A stretch of DNA of 64,000 nucleotides, taken from the NCBI GenBank assembly GCA_001464765.1, contig LNDV01000034.1:186001-250000 (forward strand), read 5' to 3'. This DNA is from Betaproteobacteria bacterium Ga0077526. Lineage in GTDB: Bacteria; Pseudomonadota; Gammaproteobacteria; Burkholderiales; Ga0077523. Below are positions 25,652-34,612 of this stretch, one piece after another. How positions within the stretch are numbered: position 1 is the first letter of the stretch; every line of letters begins with the position of its first letter. A program made the translations under genes and the position numbers. The notes beneath the pieces were generated by a model. The model searched no databases, was not told the DNA's origin, and worked only from the letters and a program-made list of their open reading frames with translations.

Positions 25652-26749
25652 TTAGACGTTAAATCGAAAATGCATTACGTCCCCGTCCCGCACCACGTAC
25701 TCCTTGCCTTCCAATCGCATCTTGCCGGCTTCCTTCGCGCCGTGTTCGCCCTTGAGGGACACGAAGTCGTCGTAGGCGATGACTTCCGCGCGGATGAAGC
25801 CTTTTTCGAAGTCGGTGTGGATCACGGCGGCGGCCTGAGGTGCGGTGTCGCCTTTGTGAATGGTCCACGCGCGCACTTCCTTCACGCCGGCGGTGAAGTA
25901 GGTCTGCAGGCCCAGCAGATCGTAGGCCGTTCGGATCAGGCGGTTGAGGCCCGGTTCGTCCATGCCCGTGTCGGCGAGGAAGACGTGCTTGTCCTCGTCG
26001 GACAGGTCGGCGATCTGTGATTCGAGCGACGCGCAGATGGCGACGACGGGTGCGCCTTCTTTCGCGGCATACGCTTTCACCTGTTCGAGCAGCGGGTTGT
26101 CCTGGAAGCCGCCGACCTCCGCCACGTTGGCGACGTACATGGTGGGCTTCATGGTGAGCAGGAAGAGCGGCCGCACGACGGCGAGTTCTTCCTTCGAGAG
26201 ATCCAGCGTGCGTGCCGGCAGGGCCTGGTCGAGCACGGGCATCAGCTTCTCGAGGACAGCCACCAGGCGCTGGGCTTCCTTGTCACCGCCGGTCTTCGCG
26301 ACCTTGGTGTAGCGCTGCAGCTGCTTCTCGACCGTGGCCAGGTCGGCGAGCGCGAGTTCGGTGTTGATGACTTCGATATCGGACACGGGGTCCACCTTGC
26401 CGGCCACGTGCACGACGTTCGGGTCTTCGAAGCAGCGCACGACCTGCGCGATCGCGTCGGTCTCGCGGATGTTCGCGAGGAACTGGTTGCCCAGGCCTTC
26501 ACCCTTCGACGCGCCTGCCACGAGGCCGGCGATGTCCACGAACTCGACGACGGCCGGCAGCACTTTCTGCGGCTTCACGATATCGGAGAGCTTGCCCAGC
26601 CGCGGGTCCGGCACCTCGACGATGCCGACGTTCGGCTCGATGGTGCAGAAGGGGTAGTTCTCCGCGGCGATGCCCGCCTTGGTGAGCGCGTTGAACAGGG
26701 TCGACTTGCCGACGTTGGGCAAACCGACGATTCCGCATTTGAGGCTCAT
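25652..26749 (-). CDS. ychF: Ribosome-associated GTPase/ATPase YchF (OLA1)
   Basis: A 365-residue P-loop protein of the Obg/OLA1 family. The N-terminus MSLKCGIVGLPNVGKSTLFN holds the P-loop; DIAGLVAGASKGEGLGN is switch 2. A coiled-coil insertion and a C-terminal TGS domain (PQAAAVIHTDFEKGFIRAEV) follow. Bacterial YchF prefers ATP and binds ribosomes; it influences translation initiation and oxidative-stress response. It follows pth by 49 bases, an order conserved in many proteobacteria. Confidence 0.97.
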   Translation of the reverse strand: MSLKCGIVGLPNVGKSTLFNALTKAGIAAENYPFCTIEPNVGIVEVPDPRLGKLSDIVKPQKVLPAVVEFVDIAGLVAGASKGEGLGNQFLANIRETDAIAQVVRCFEDPNVVHVAGKVDPVSDIEVINTELALADLATVEKQLQRYTKVAKTGGDKEAQRLVAVLEKLMPVLDQALPARTLDLSKEELAVVRPLFLLTMKPTMYVANVAEVGGFQDNPLLEQVKAYAAKEGAPVVAICASLESQIADLSDEDKHVFLADTGMDEPGLNRLIRTAYDLLGLQTYFTAGVKEVRAWTIHKGDTAPQAAAVIHTDFEKGFIRAEVIAYDDFVSLKGEHGAKEAGKMRLEGKEYVVRDGDVMHFRFNV

Positions 26750-26798
26750 GGTGTCTCCGTGTTCGATGATCGATGCGCGCGGGAAATTGCCGTCGCGG

Positions 26799-27365
26799 TC
26801 ATCGCTTGGTGTGCAGGGCCAGCATGGCGGCCTCGGTCCGGTTCTCGAGCAGCATGGGCCAGATGTCGACGCTGCGCTCGATGGCGCCCTCGATCTCGGT
26901 CATCTCGTCGCGCCGCGGCGCCTGCAGCACGTAGTGGATCACCTGGTTGCGATCGCCGGGGTGGCCGATGCCCAGCCGCAGGCGCCAGAAGTCCTGACCG
27001 ATGTGGGAAATGATGTCCTTCAGGCCGTTGTGCCCCGCGGCGCCGCCGCCGAGCTTGAGCTTGGCCCCGCCGGGCGGCAGATCGAGTTCGTCGTGCACGA
27101 CGAGGATCTCGGCCGGCTCGATGCGATAGAAGCGCGATACGGCGTTCACCGCACGGCCGCTGGCATTCATGAAGGTATTGGGTTCGAGCAGCCAGCACTC
27201 GTGCGGGCCCTCGCTGATGCGGGCGAGCGCACCGTGGAACCGCGATTCCGTCCGCAGCTGCACGCCGTGCTTCCGCGCGACGGCCTCCACGAACCAGAAA
27301 CCGGCGTTGTGCCGGGTGGGCTCGTATTCACGACCGGGGTTGCCCAGTCCGACGACCAGACGCAC
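26799..27365 (-). CDS. pth: Peptidyl-tRNA hydrolase
   Basis: A 188-residue enzyme that releases tRNA from prematurely dropped peptidyl-tRNA. Family landmarks: LVVGLGNPGREYEPTRHNAG with catalytic His in TRHN, PNTFMNASG, HDELDLPPG with the catalytic Asp, and GGGAAGHNGLKDI. Full length. It lies between rplY and ychF. Confidence 0.97.
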   Translation of the reverse strand: MRLVVGLGNPGREYEPTRHNAGFWFVEAVARKHGVQLRTESRFHGALARISEGPHECWLLEPNTFMNASGRAVNAVSRFYRIEPAEILVVHDELDLPPGGAKLKLGGGAAGHNGLKDIISHIGQDFWRLRLGIGHPGDRNQVIHYVLQAPRRDEMTEIEGAIERSVDIWPMLLENRTEAAMLALHTKR

Positions 27366-27383
27366 GCTTCACCTCCCAACCCA

Positions 27384-27436
27384 AAGAAAAAAGCCCGCGT
27401 CGAGCGAGAACGCTCCCGGCGGGCTTCCAGTCCGCA
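27384..27436 (-). terminator. Intrinsic terminator after rplY
   Basis: On the minus strand, GAAGCCCGCC... pairs with ...GCGGGC, followed by TTTTTTCTTTG. The hairpin lies between rplY and pth, so it may act as a partial terminator within the operon. Confidence 0.75.
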
Positions 27437-27444
27437 GACGGATG

Positions 27445-28104
27445 TTACTTCTTCGCGTCCTTGTCCTTGTCCTTCTGCGCCGTGGCGGGCACGGAGGCCG
27501 CCGAAGGCGCCGGGGCGGGTTCGGCTTCCACCGCACCACCCGGGACCTTGATGGTCACGACCACGCCGTTGTTGCCGTGCTTCAGCTGAATGGATTCCAC
27601 GCCGGCGGGGAACTTGATGTCCGCCAGGTGGACCGACTGACCCAGTTCGAGATGACCGAGATCCACTTCGATGAACTCGGGCAGGTTGTCGGGCAGGCAC
27701 GAGACGTCGATTTCGTTCATGACGTGGCTCACGATGCCGTGGCCGAACTTCACGCCGGATGCGTTTTCCGTGTTGAGGAAGTGCAGCGGCACCTTGACGT
27801 GAATGAGCTGATCCTTGGCGACCCGCTGGAAGTCCACGTGCAGGACTTCGGGACGGTACGGGTGCATCTGCACATCGCGCAGCAGCACACGGCTCGTGTC
27901 GTCACCGACCTTGAGGGTGAGCACGGAGGCGTGGAAGGACTCGAGCTTCAGACGCTGGATGAGCGCGTTGTGGTCGAGTTCGATGGCCTGCGAGGCGCTG
28001 CCGCCACCGTAGACGATTCCGGGCACGAGGCCCTTGCGGCGCAGGCGGCGGCTCGCACCCGTTCCCTGCAACGACCGCGCACTGGCGATCACTTCCATCT
28101 TCAT
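27445..28104 (-). CDS. rplY: 50S ribosomal protein L25 / general stress protein Ctc
   Basis: A 219-residue long form of L25. The N-terminal 5S rRNA-binding domain (EVIASARSLQGTGASRRLRR, VPGIVYGGG) is followed by the TL5 beta domain and a low-complexity Ala/Pro/Lys tail. ATG 28104 has AAGGAG nearby (AAGGAGAAAGAC). The C-terminal tail is probably disordered. Confidence 0.95.
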   Translation of the reverse strand: MKMEVIASARSLQGTGASRRLRRKGLVPGIVYGGGSASQAIELDHNALIQRLKLESFHASVLTLKVGDDTSRVLLRDVQMHPYRPEVLHVDFQRVAKDQLIHVKVPLHFLNTENASGVKFGHGIVSHVMNEIDVSCLPDNLPEFIEVDLGHLELGQSVHLADIKFPAGVESIQLKHGNNGVVVTIKVPGGAVEAEPAPAPSAASVPATAQKDKDKDAKK

Positions 28105-28155
28105 GTCTTTCTCCTTGATCAGGCACCGGCCGCGACCAGCCGGCACCGATTCGTG

Positions 28156-28173
28156 AAAAGGGCCTTGCGGCCC
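28156..28173 (-). terminator. Short hairpin with T-run after prs
   Basis: On the minus strand GGGCC-GCAA-GGCCC is followed by TTTT. A five-pair stem with a GCAA tetraloop; a weak terminator or RNA-stability element between prs and rplY. Confidence 0.45.
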
Positions 28174-28198
28174 CGGCTTTCCGGAGAGGTCCTTCGAC

Positions 28199-29149
28199 CT
28201 ACTCCATGAACAGGGAGGACACGGAGTCCTCGTTGCTGATCCGCCGGATCGTCTCGGCCAGCAGGCCGGCGATGCTCAACTGACGGATCTTGCTGCACGC
28301 CCGCGCATCTTCGCGCAGCGGAATGGTGTCGGTGACGACCAGCTCGTCGAGCACGGAATTGGTGATGCGCTCGATCGCCTTGCCCGACAGCACGGGGTGC
28401 GTACAGTAGGCCAGCACGCGGACGGCGCCCTTTTCCTTCAGGGCCAGCGCCGCTTCGCACAGCGTGTTCGCGGTGTCGACCATGTCGTCCATGATCACGC
28501 AGGTGCGGCCAGACACATCGCCGATGATGTTCATGACCGTGGCGACGTTGGGCTTGGGACGGCGCTTGTCGATGATGGCGAGGTCGGACTCGAGCCGCTT
28601 CGCGAGGGCCCGCGCACGCACCACACCGCCGACGTCCGGCGACACGACGATCAGGTTGTCGTAGTCGTTCTTCCACACGTCGCCGAGCAGGATGGGCGTG
28701 GCGTAGATGTTGTCGACCGCGATGTCGAAGAAGCCCTGGATCTGGTCTGCGTGGAGATCCATGGTGAGGAGCCTGTCCACACCGGCGGCCTGCATCATGT
28801 TGGCCACCACCTTGGCGCTGATGGCGACCCGCGCGGAGCGGGGCCGGCGATCCTGGCGGGCGTAACCGAAGTACGGCACGGCCGCGGTGATGCGCGCAGC
28901 GGACGAGCGCTTGAGCGCGTCGACCATCAGCAGCACTTCCATCAGGCTGTCGTTCGTGGGCATGCACGTCGACTGGAGCACGAACACGTCGCGCCCGCGA
29001 ACGTTCTCGAGGAGTTCCACCATGACTTCGCCGTCGCTGAAGCGACCGACGGTCGCCTTGCCCAGACGCATGTTGAGGTGTTTGCAGACCTCTTCGGCAA
29101 GCCGCGGATGGGCGTTGCCGGTGAAGACCATCAGGCTGTCGTAGGCCAT
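28199..29149 (-). CDS. prs: Ribose-phosphate pyrophosphokinase
   Basis: A 316-residue PRPP synthase making phosphoribosyl pyrophosphate for nucleotides, His and Trp. Seen: TGNAHPRLAEEV, the flexible catalytic loop YARQDRRPRS, the metal-site DLHADQIQGFF, and the PRPP-binding loop CVIMDDMVDTANTL. Full length. It follows the tRNA-Gln gene and precedes rplY, the usual order. Confidence 0.98.
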   Translation of the reverse strand: MAYDSLMVFTGNAHPRLAEEVCKHLNMRLGKATVGRFSDGEVMVELLENVRGRDVFVLQSTCMPTNDSLMEVLLMVDALKRSSAARITAAVPYFGYARQDRRPRSARVAISAKVVANMMQAAGVDRLLTMDLHADQIQGFFDIAVDNIYATPILLGDVWKNDYDNLIVVSPDVGGVVRARALAKRLESDLAIIDKRRPKPNVATVMNIIGDVSGRTCVIMDDMVDTANTLCEAALALKEKGAVRVLAYCTHPVLSGKAIERITNSVLDELVVTDTIPLREDARACSKIRQLSIAGLLAETIRRISNEDSVSSLFME

Positions 29150-29294
29150 ACCCGGTCAGTGCGACGTCATGTTGGAGGGAAACCCTCGATCCAGGCCCGC
29201 GGGACCGCGGAGATCGGGTTGGGTGCGCGCGCCATCCGGACTCGCCGGACGCCGGGTACCCCACCCGACCCCGACTGCCGCACGGGGCTGAGAC

Positions 29295-29371
29295 TGGCTG
29301 GGGAGGAAGGATTCGAACCTTCGAATGCCGGAATCAAAATCCGGTGCCTTAACCAACTTGGCGACTCCCCA
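29295..29371 (-). tRNA. tRNA-Gln (anticodon TTG)
   Basis: On the minus strand, TGGGGAG and CTCCCCA form the acceptor stem, GTTCGAATC the T arm, and CCGGATTTTGATTCCGG the anticodon arm with loop TTTTGAT, giving TTG. A CCA end is encoded (29297-29295). Confidence 0.95.
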
Positions 29372-29381
29372 GTAAACCTTG

Positions 29382-30215
29382 CTAACCGGCCAGATCGTAC
29401 AGCGGGTGCTGATCCAACCCCCGCGCCACGAACCCGGCGAACTCCTCGGGTTTCCGTGCCCATGCAGCCAACGCCTGCTCCTCGGTGGCGAATGCGCAGA
29501 ACACGCAGGCGCCGGAGCCGGTCATCCGGGCGTTGCCGAATGCCGAGAGCCACTTAACGGCGCGATCCACCTCGGGGTGAAGGCGCCTGACCAGGGGCTC
29601 GAGATCGTTGCGGGAAGGCGACGAAAAAAAGGCCGCTATTGTGATGGGCACACTATCCCGTGTCAATTGCGGATGCCCGAAGACCGCCGCGGTCGACACC
29701 TGCACCGCGGGGGCGAGTATGACGTACCAGGCCGATTCCAGGGAGATCGCCTGCAACCGTTCGCCGACGCCTTCGGCGAATGCGCTCCTGCCGAAGAGGA
29801 ACACGGGGACGTCCGCACCGAGCGAAAGACCGAGCGCCTGGAGGCGTTCGCGGTCGAATCCGCACCCCCAGAGCCGGTTCAGGACCATCAGCGTGGTGGC
29901 CGCGTCGGAACTGCCGCCGCCAACCCCGCCCCCGAAGGGCAGGCGCTTGTCGAGGTGGATGTCGACGCCCTGAGAGACGCCGGCCTCCCGCTGCAGCAGC
30001 CGTGCGGCCCGAACGACGAGGTCGGCGTCCTCGGGGACCTCCGCAGGCCCTTCCACACGATGGATTTCCCCGTCGTCACGCAGGGAGAAGGCGAGGCGGT
30101 CCCCGTAGTCGACGAAGCGGAAGGCAGTCTGGAGGAGGTGGTAGCCGTCGGGTCGCCGCCCGACCACGTGCAGAAAGAGGTTGAGCTTGGCGGGGGCCGG
30201 GTACCAGGGGCTCAT
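29382..30215 (-). CDS. ispE: 4-diphosphocytidyl-2-C-methyl-D-erythritol kinase
   Basis: A 277-residue GHMP kinase of the MEP isoprenoid pathway. The N-terminus has PAPAKLNLFLHVVGRRPDGYH. The ATP-binding loop is FGGGVGGGSSDAA, and GADVPVFLFG and MTGSGACVF complete the family motifs. It phosphorylates CDP-ME. Its start overlaps the lolB stop by four bases (ATGA). Confidence 0.97.
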   Translation of the reverse strand: MSPWYPAPAKLNLFLHVVGRRPDGYHLLQTAFRFVDYGDRLAFSLRDDGEIHRVEGPAEVPEDADLVVRAARLLQREAGVSQGVDIHLDKRLPFGGGVGGGSSDAATTLMVLNRLWGCGFDRERLQALGLSLGADVPVFLFGRSAFAEGVGERLQAISLESAWYVILAPAVQVSTAAVFGHPQLTRDSVPITIAAFFSSPSRNDLEPLVRRLHPEVDRAVKWLSAFGNARMTGSGACVFCAFATEEQALAAWARKPEEFAGFVARGLDQHPLYDLAG

Positions 30216-30808
30216 CGGCCCCAGGCGCCGGGCTCGGCCCAGCGCGAGACGATGAGCTTCACCTTGAGACCCGGCCGCTCGAGTTCCAGCCGCTCAGGCA
30301 GGACCAGCGCCTTGTTCTCGAAGTAGGCCTGATAGCGCACCTGCCAGCCGCCCTGCACGAGCAAGGTGGGGCGGCCTTCCGGCGAGACGTCAGTTCGCAG
30401 CGGAGCGGGGCCTGGCGCCGGGCGGGTGAACACCCAGTACGGGAGCGAATCCAGGGGGAGTTCCCACCCAAGCACCCGGCGGGAAAGCGCGCCGGCGTCG
30501 TGATCTTCGAAGCGCTTGCCGTCGGCAGTTTCCATCCAGGAACCGCTGGCATCGCGTTCGAGGCGGGCGTAGAGCGTGCCGACAGGAGCGTAGAGTTCGA
30601 CGGAGTCGCGTTCATTTCGGTGGCGCCAGCGCAGGCTCCCGGTGTAGCCGTCGGTCCCGTAGCGCACCGCCACCCGGGCAGCCATCTCGAAGCTCTCGGA
30701 AGCCGGTGAGCCATCGATGCCGCGCTTGTTCGAAAGGCCCGCGCACCCCGCCACCGCGAGCAGCAAAGCCGCGGTGGCCGCATGGCGGATCAGGCGCAGG
30801 AGCGCCAT
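30212..30808 (-). CDS. lolB: Outer-membrane lipoprotein receptor LolB
   Basis: A 198-residue lipoprotein with lipobox AVAGC (Cys22), so anchored in the outer membrane where it accepts lipoproteins from LolA. The LolB core is visible as FEMAARVAVRYGTDGYTGSLRW and a long hydrophobic beta half-barrel. It lies between a TPR lipoprotein gene and ispE, a common betaproteobacterial order. Confidence 0.93.
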   Translation of the reverse strand: MALLRLIRHAATAALLLAVAGCAGLSNKRGIDGSPASESFEMAARVAVRYGTDGYTGSLRWRHRNERDSVELYAPVGTLYARLERDASGSWMETADGKRFEDHDAGALSRRVLGWELPLDSLPYWVFTRPAPGPAPLRTDVSPEGRPTLLVQGGWQVRYQAYFENKALVLPERLELERPGLKVKLIVSRWAEPGAWGR

Positions 30809-30818
30809 GGCCGGAGGC

Positions 30819-32630
30819 TTACTTGAGGAACTTGCGGATGACGGCCTTCAGGTCGTCGTTGTCGGGATGGTCCTTGAGGGACTGACGCCAGAGGTCTTCG
30901 GCTTCCTTGCGCTGCCCCTTGGCCCAGAGCACCTCGCCCAGGTGGGCGGCGATCTCCGGGTCGGGCCGGCTGGCGAACGCGCGACGCAGGAAGTCGAGCC
31001 CCTGATCGAGATTGCCCTGGCGATACAGGACCCATCCCATGCTGTCGAGGATGAAACCGTCCTCCGGCGCCAGCGTCAGCGCCTTCTCGATGTACTGGCG
31101 CGCTTCCGCGAGGCGGAGATTGCGATCGGCAAGCGTGTAGCCCAGCGCGTTGTAGGCTTGCGCGTTGTCGGGCTTCAACTCGATGAGGCGTTTCAGACGG
31201 GTTTCCAGAACATCGATCTTGTCGACCTTCTCGGCCGCCATGGCCGAGTCGTACATGAGATCCGGATTGTCGGGTTGCTCGGAGAGGCCGGCCTCGATGA
31301 CCTCGAAGGCCTCCCGATACTGCTTGGCCTCGCGCAGGATCTGCGCTTCGGCCTGGATGAGCAGCGTGCGCTGCTGATCGTTCTGCGAGTTGGTCTTGCG
31401 CAGGTGGGCGCGGGCTTCGTCGAACTTGCGGTTCCGGCTCTGGATCATCGCGTAACGGACCGCCGCAGGCACGACCTGGTCGCCGGCGTTCACCTGACCG
31501 TAGTACGCGAGCGCCTCGTCGTCGCGCTTGCGCTCCTCGGCGATCTGGCCGAGATAGAAGCGCAGCGTGTCGGGCTCGCGATAGTTGAGATCGATGGCGC
31601 GCTTCAGCTTGGATTCGGCCGCCTCGTAGTCCTGCATCTGCAGGGACAGGAGACCGATCATCACCGCGACTTCGGGGTTGTTCGGGATCTCCTTCTCGAG
31701 AGACTGGAATTCCTTGCGCGCCTCGACGGTCTGGCGCCCGGCCGCGAGCAGCCGCGCGTAGTACAGGCGTGCGTCGCGCGCGGACGGATTGCGCGTCACG
31801 TAACCCTTCAGGTACTCGGTGGCGCGGGCTACCGACCCGCGCTGCAGAAGCTGTGCCTGAAGCAGAGCAGCCTGCTCGAAATCGGGCTTGAGGCGCAGGG
31901 CTTCGGCGGTCTCGGTTTCCGACACGGCGAAGTCTTCGATGCCGAAAGCCGCCTGGGCCACCGCGAAATGGGATTCCGGCAATTGCGGGTAAGGCTTGGC
32001 GAGCTCCTGCACGAGCTTGAACGCGGCCGGACGGTCCGGATAGCGGCTGAGCAGCGGGGGCAGTTGCAGGAACAGCGACCCCGTCCTGGCCGGGTCGGCG
32101 GCCAGCAGGCGCTGCAGGAGCGGCTTGGCGTCGGCGATCTTGTTGTTGCCCAGCAGCGTGGCGATGAGCGTCTGCTTGGCGGGCTGCGAATCGGGCTCGA
32201 TGTCGAGCCAGACACTCGCGGACTCCGCCGCGATGTCGCTGTGGCGACCGAACATGGCGATTTCGGTGGCACGCTTGGCGACTCGCGGGTCCTTCGTGGT
32301 CTGGGCGAGTTCGAGGTAGGCACGCGCAGCAAGGCGGACATTGCCGCGCTGGCCGGCGATCTCGGCCAGGAGGAACTTGTAGAGCAGATCCCGCGTGAGA
32401 ACGTTGTTGGGGTAACGCGGCGTCTTCTCGGGTGCCTTCGCCGGGGGCTGGGCAGGCCGGACTTCGACGTCATCCCCGCCTTCGACCTGGGCGAGGATCG
32501 TCGCATCGGGGAACCTCGGCCCGGGCGACACCCGGTCTGCCGATGCCGGCGGGAGGATCCGGTACTTGCCGTGCTGCGCACAGGCGGGCAGCGACAGAGT
32601 GAGAGCGATGACGAACAGTTGTATCCGCAT
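30819..32630 (-). CDS. TPR-repeat lipoprotein
   Basis: A 603-residue protein with a lipobox (LPAC in MRIQLFVIALTLSLPAC) and about ten tetratricopeptide-like repeats across residues 75-600. Examples are NNPEVAVMIGLLSLQMQDYEAAE, NAQAYNALGYTLADRNLRL and EDGFILDSMGWVLYRQGNL. Such TPR proteins next to lolB are common; the partner is unknown. ATG 32630 is chosen for the signal; the upstream extension has no conserved features. Confidence 0.85.
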   Translation of the reverse strand: MRIQLFVIALTLSLPACAQHGKYRILPPASADRVSPGPRFPDATILAQVEGGDDVEVRPAQPPAKAPEKTPRYPNNVLTRDLLYKFLLAEIAGQRGNVRLAARAYLELAQTTKDPRVAKRATEIAMFGRHSDIAAESASVWLDIEPDSQPAKQTLIATLLGNNKIADAKPLLQRLLAADPARTGSLFLQLPPLLSRYPDRPAAFKLVQELAKPYPQLPESHFAVAQAAFGIEDFAVSETETAEALRLKPDFEQAALLQAQLLQRGSVARATEYLKGYVTRNPSARDARLYYARLLAAGRQTVEARKEFQSLEKEIPNNPEVAVMIGLLSLQMQDYEAAESKLKRAIDLNYREPDTLRFYLGQIAEERKRDDEALAYYGQVNAGDQVVPAAVRYAMIQSRNRKFDEARAHLRKTNSQNDQQRTLLIQAEAQILREAKQYREAFEVIEAGLSEQPDNPDLMYDSAMAAEKVDKIDVLETRLKRLIELKPDNAQAYNALGYTLADRNLRLAEARQYIEKALTLAPEDGFILDSMGWVLYRQGNLDQGLDFLRRAFASRPDPEIAAHLGEVLWAKGQRKEAEDLWRQSLKDHPDNDDLKAVIRKFLK

Positions 32631-32839
32631 GGGTCGGGCAGCTTTGCGATCGTTGATGGTGTGCCGCGACGCCATTATGGTGGCGCAGGCCGACCTCGCG
32701 ACGGTGCGGGTCTGCCTTACAGACACAGCCGCGACGCCTTAGTTCTTGGAGGTCAAATCCAGTTTAGGTATATTTCGACCCACCCACAAGCCGGACATCC
32801 GAGCCGCTCTCCTTCGGCAGGAGCGCGCCGGGAGGCCCC

Positions 32840-33871
32840 TTGCCTGCCCGGAAGCAACAACCGGCCTGCAGGGCCACGCAACCTCACATCCCACTTATCG
32901 ACACCTTGGAAGCCGGACTGGAGCCGACCTTATCCGCTCGGCATCTCATGCGGAGTTTCGGTACCCGACACGCCGTGCAGGACGTCTCGCTGACGCTGCA
33001 CAGGGGCGAAGTGCTGGGGCTGCTCGGCCCGAACGGCGCCGGCAAGACCACGACGATGCAGATGATCACCGGCAATCTCGCGCCCACCGCGGGCGAGATC
33101 CTCGTGTGCGGCGTCGACCTGCTGGAGCGTCCCACGGCCGCCAAGGCCCGCATCGGCTACCTTCCCGAGACCCCGCCGCTCTACCGCGACTTCTCGGTGG
33201 ATGAGTACCTGCAGACCGCCGCGCGCCTGCATCGCGTGCCCCGCGCAGGCATCGCCGTCGCCGCAGAGCGCGCCAAGAAGCGCTGCGGTCTCGTCGACAT
33301 GGGCTCGCGGCTCATCGGCACGCTCTCCAAGGGCTACCAGCAGCGGGTGGGCATCGCCCAGGCGATCGTTCACGATCCCGACGTCGTGGTGCTCGACGAA
33401 CCCACCGTGGGCCTCGACCCCAACCAGATCCGCGAGATCCGCGCGCTCATCCGCGAACTCGCCGCCGACCACAGCGTGCTGCTGTCGACCCACATCCTTC
33501 CGGAAGTGGAATCCGTGTGCGATCGCGTACAGATCCTGAGCCAGGGGCGCGTGGTCTACGCCGACACGATCGCCGCCCTCAAGCAGCACCGCGGCGGCCA
33601 GGCGCTCACGGTCGCCCTGCACTCGCCGCCGCCCGTGGCCGAACTGAAGGCACTGCCCGGCGTGAAGGATGTCACCGAGCTCGCCACGAACCGCTTCCGT
33701 CTGTTTCACGAGCCGGGCGCCGACCCCACGGACGAACTCGTGCGCCGTTCCGTCGAACGCGGCTGGGCGCTGCGCGAGCTCTCCCCGGTCGAAACCTCGC
33801 TGGAGGAAGTCTTCGTGCACCTCACCCAGCGCGAGGACGACACCCCGCCGCCCGCGGAGGCAACGCCATGA
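32840..33871 (+). CDS. ABC transporter ATPase (GldA-like)
   Basis: A 343-residue ABC ATPase. Walker A is LLGPNGAGKTTT, the signature is LSKGYQQRVG, Walker B is VVVLDEPTVGLD and the switch is LLSTHILPEVE. The C-terminal region matches the GldA/CcmA-like branch. The start is TTG 32840 with GGGAGG five bases upstream. It overlaps the permease gene by four bases (ATGA) and starts a four-gene set with permease, GldG-like and DUF4340 proteins. Confidence 0.9.
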   Translation: MPARKQQPACRATQPHIPLIDTLEAGLEPTLSARHLMRSFGTRHAVQDVSLTLHRGEVLGLLGPNGAGKTTTMQMITGNLAPTAGEILVCGVDLLERPTAAKARIGYLPETPPLYRDFSVDEYLQTAARLHRVPRAGIAVAAERAKKRCGLVDMGSRLIGTLSKGYQQRVGIAQAIVHDPDVVVLDEPTVGLDPNQIREIRALIRELAADHSVLLSTHILPEVESVCDRVQILSQGRVVYADTIAALKQHRGGQALTVALHSPPPVAELKALPGVKDVTELATNRFRLFHEPGADPTDELVRRSVERGWALRELSPVETSLEEVFVHLTQREDDTPPPAEATP

Positions 33872-34611
33872 TCATCGCGATCGCCCGCAAGGAATTGCGC
33901 TCGCTGTTCGGCGCCCCGCTCGCGTGGGTCGTGCTTGCCGTGCTGCAGGTGATCTTCGGCTACGTGTTCCTGATCGGGCTCGACCGCTTCCAGGATCTGC
34001 AGGCGCAGCTCGCGCAGTACCCGAACCCGCCGGGCGCCACCGAGATCATCGTCACGCCGGTGTTCGGGCTCGCGGCCATCGTGCTGCTGATGGTCGTGCC
34101 GCTGCTGTCCATGCGCCTCATCGCGGAGGAGCGCCGCAATCAGACGCTCACGTTCCTGATGTCTGCGCCGGTGAGCATCACGCAGATCGTGCTGGGCAAG
34201 TTCGCCGGGCTGTTCGTGTTCCTGCTGTTCGCCACGGCGCTGGTGGCGATCATGGGGCTGTCGCTCTATGCGGGCGGCACGATCGATGTCGGCCTGCTGC
34301 TCGCCAACGTGATCGGCCTGGCTCTCCTCAATGCGGCATTCGCTTCCGTCGGGCTGTATCTGTCCTCCCTGACCGCGCAGCCGGTGGTCGCCGCAATCTC
34401 CGCCTTCGCGGTGCTGCTGATCCTCTGGATCATCAATCTCGGCACTTCCGATCCGGGCAGTCCGATGCACCTCGTCTCGCTGCTGAAGCACTACGAGAGC
34501 TTCGCGAAGGGCACGCTCCACACTGGCGACATCGCCTACTTCGTCCTTCTCACCGGTCTGTTCCTGGCGCTCACCGTGCGCCGGCTCGACCGCGACCGGC
34601 TCGCCACCTGA
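33868..34611 (+). CDS. ABC-2 family permease (GldF-like)
   Basis: A 247-residue membrane protein with six hydrophobic segments. It begins MIIAIARKELRSLFGAPLAW, the ABC-2 permease start, and has LIAEERRNQTLTFLMSAPVS between TM2 and TM3, which is typical. Coupled to the ATPase gene by ATGA and separated from the GldG-like gene by one base. Confidence 0.9.
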   Translation: MIIAIARKELRSLFGAPLAWVVLAVLQVIFGYVFLIGLDRFQDLQAQLAQYPNPPGATEIIVTPVFGLAAIVLLMVVPLLSMRLIAEERRNQTLTFLMSAPVSITQIVLGKFAGLFVFLLFATALVAIMGLSLYAGGTIDVGLLLANVIGLALLNAAFASVGLYLSSLTAQPVVAAISAFAVLLILWIINLGTSDPGSPMHLVSLLKHYESFAKGTLHTGDIAYFVLLTGLFLALTVRRLDRDRLAT

Positions 34612-34612
34612 C

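Noticed and set aside
30717..32993. Very long plus-strand open frame opposite the TPR lipoprotein gene.
   Set aside because: The minus strand encodes a coherent TPR protein with a lipobox; the plus frame is Arg/Leu/Gly-rich with no domain.
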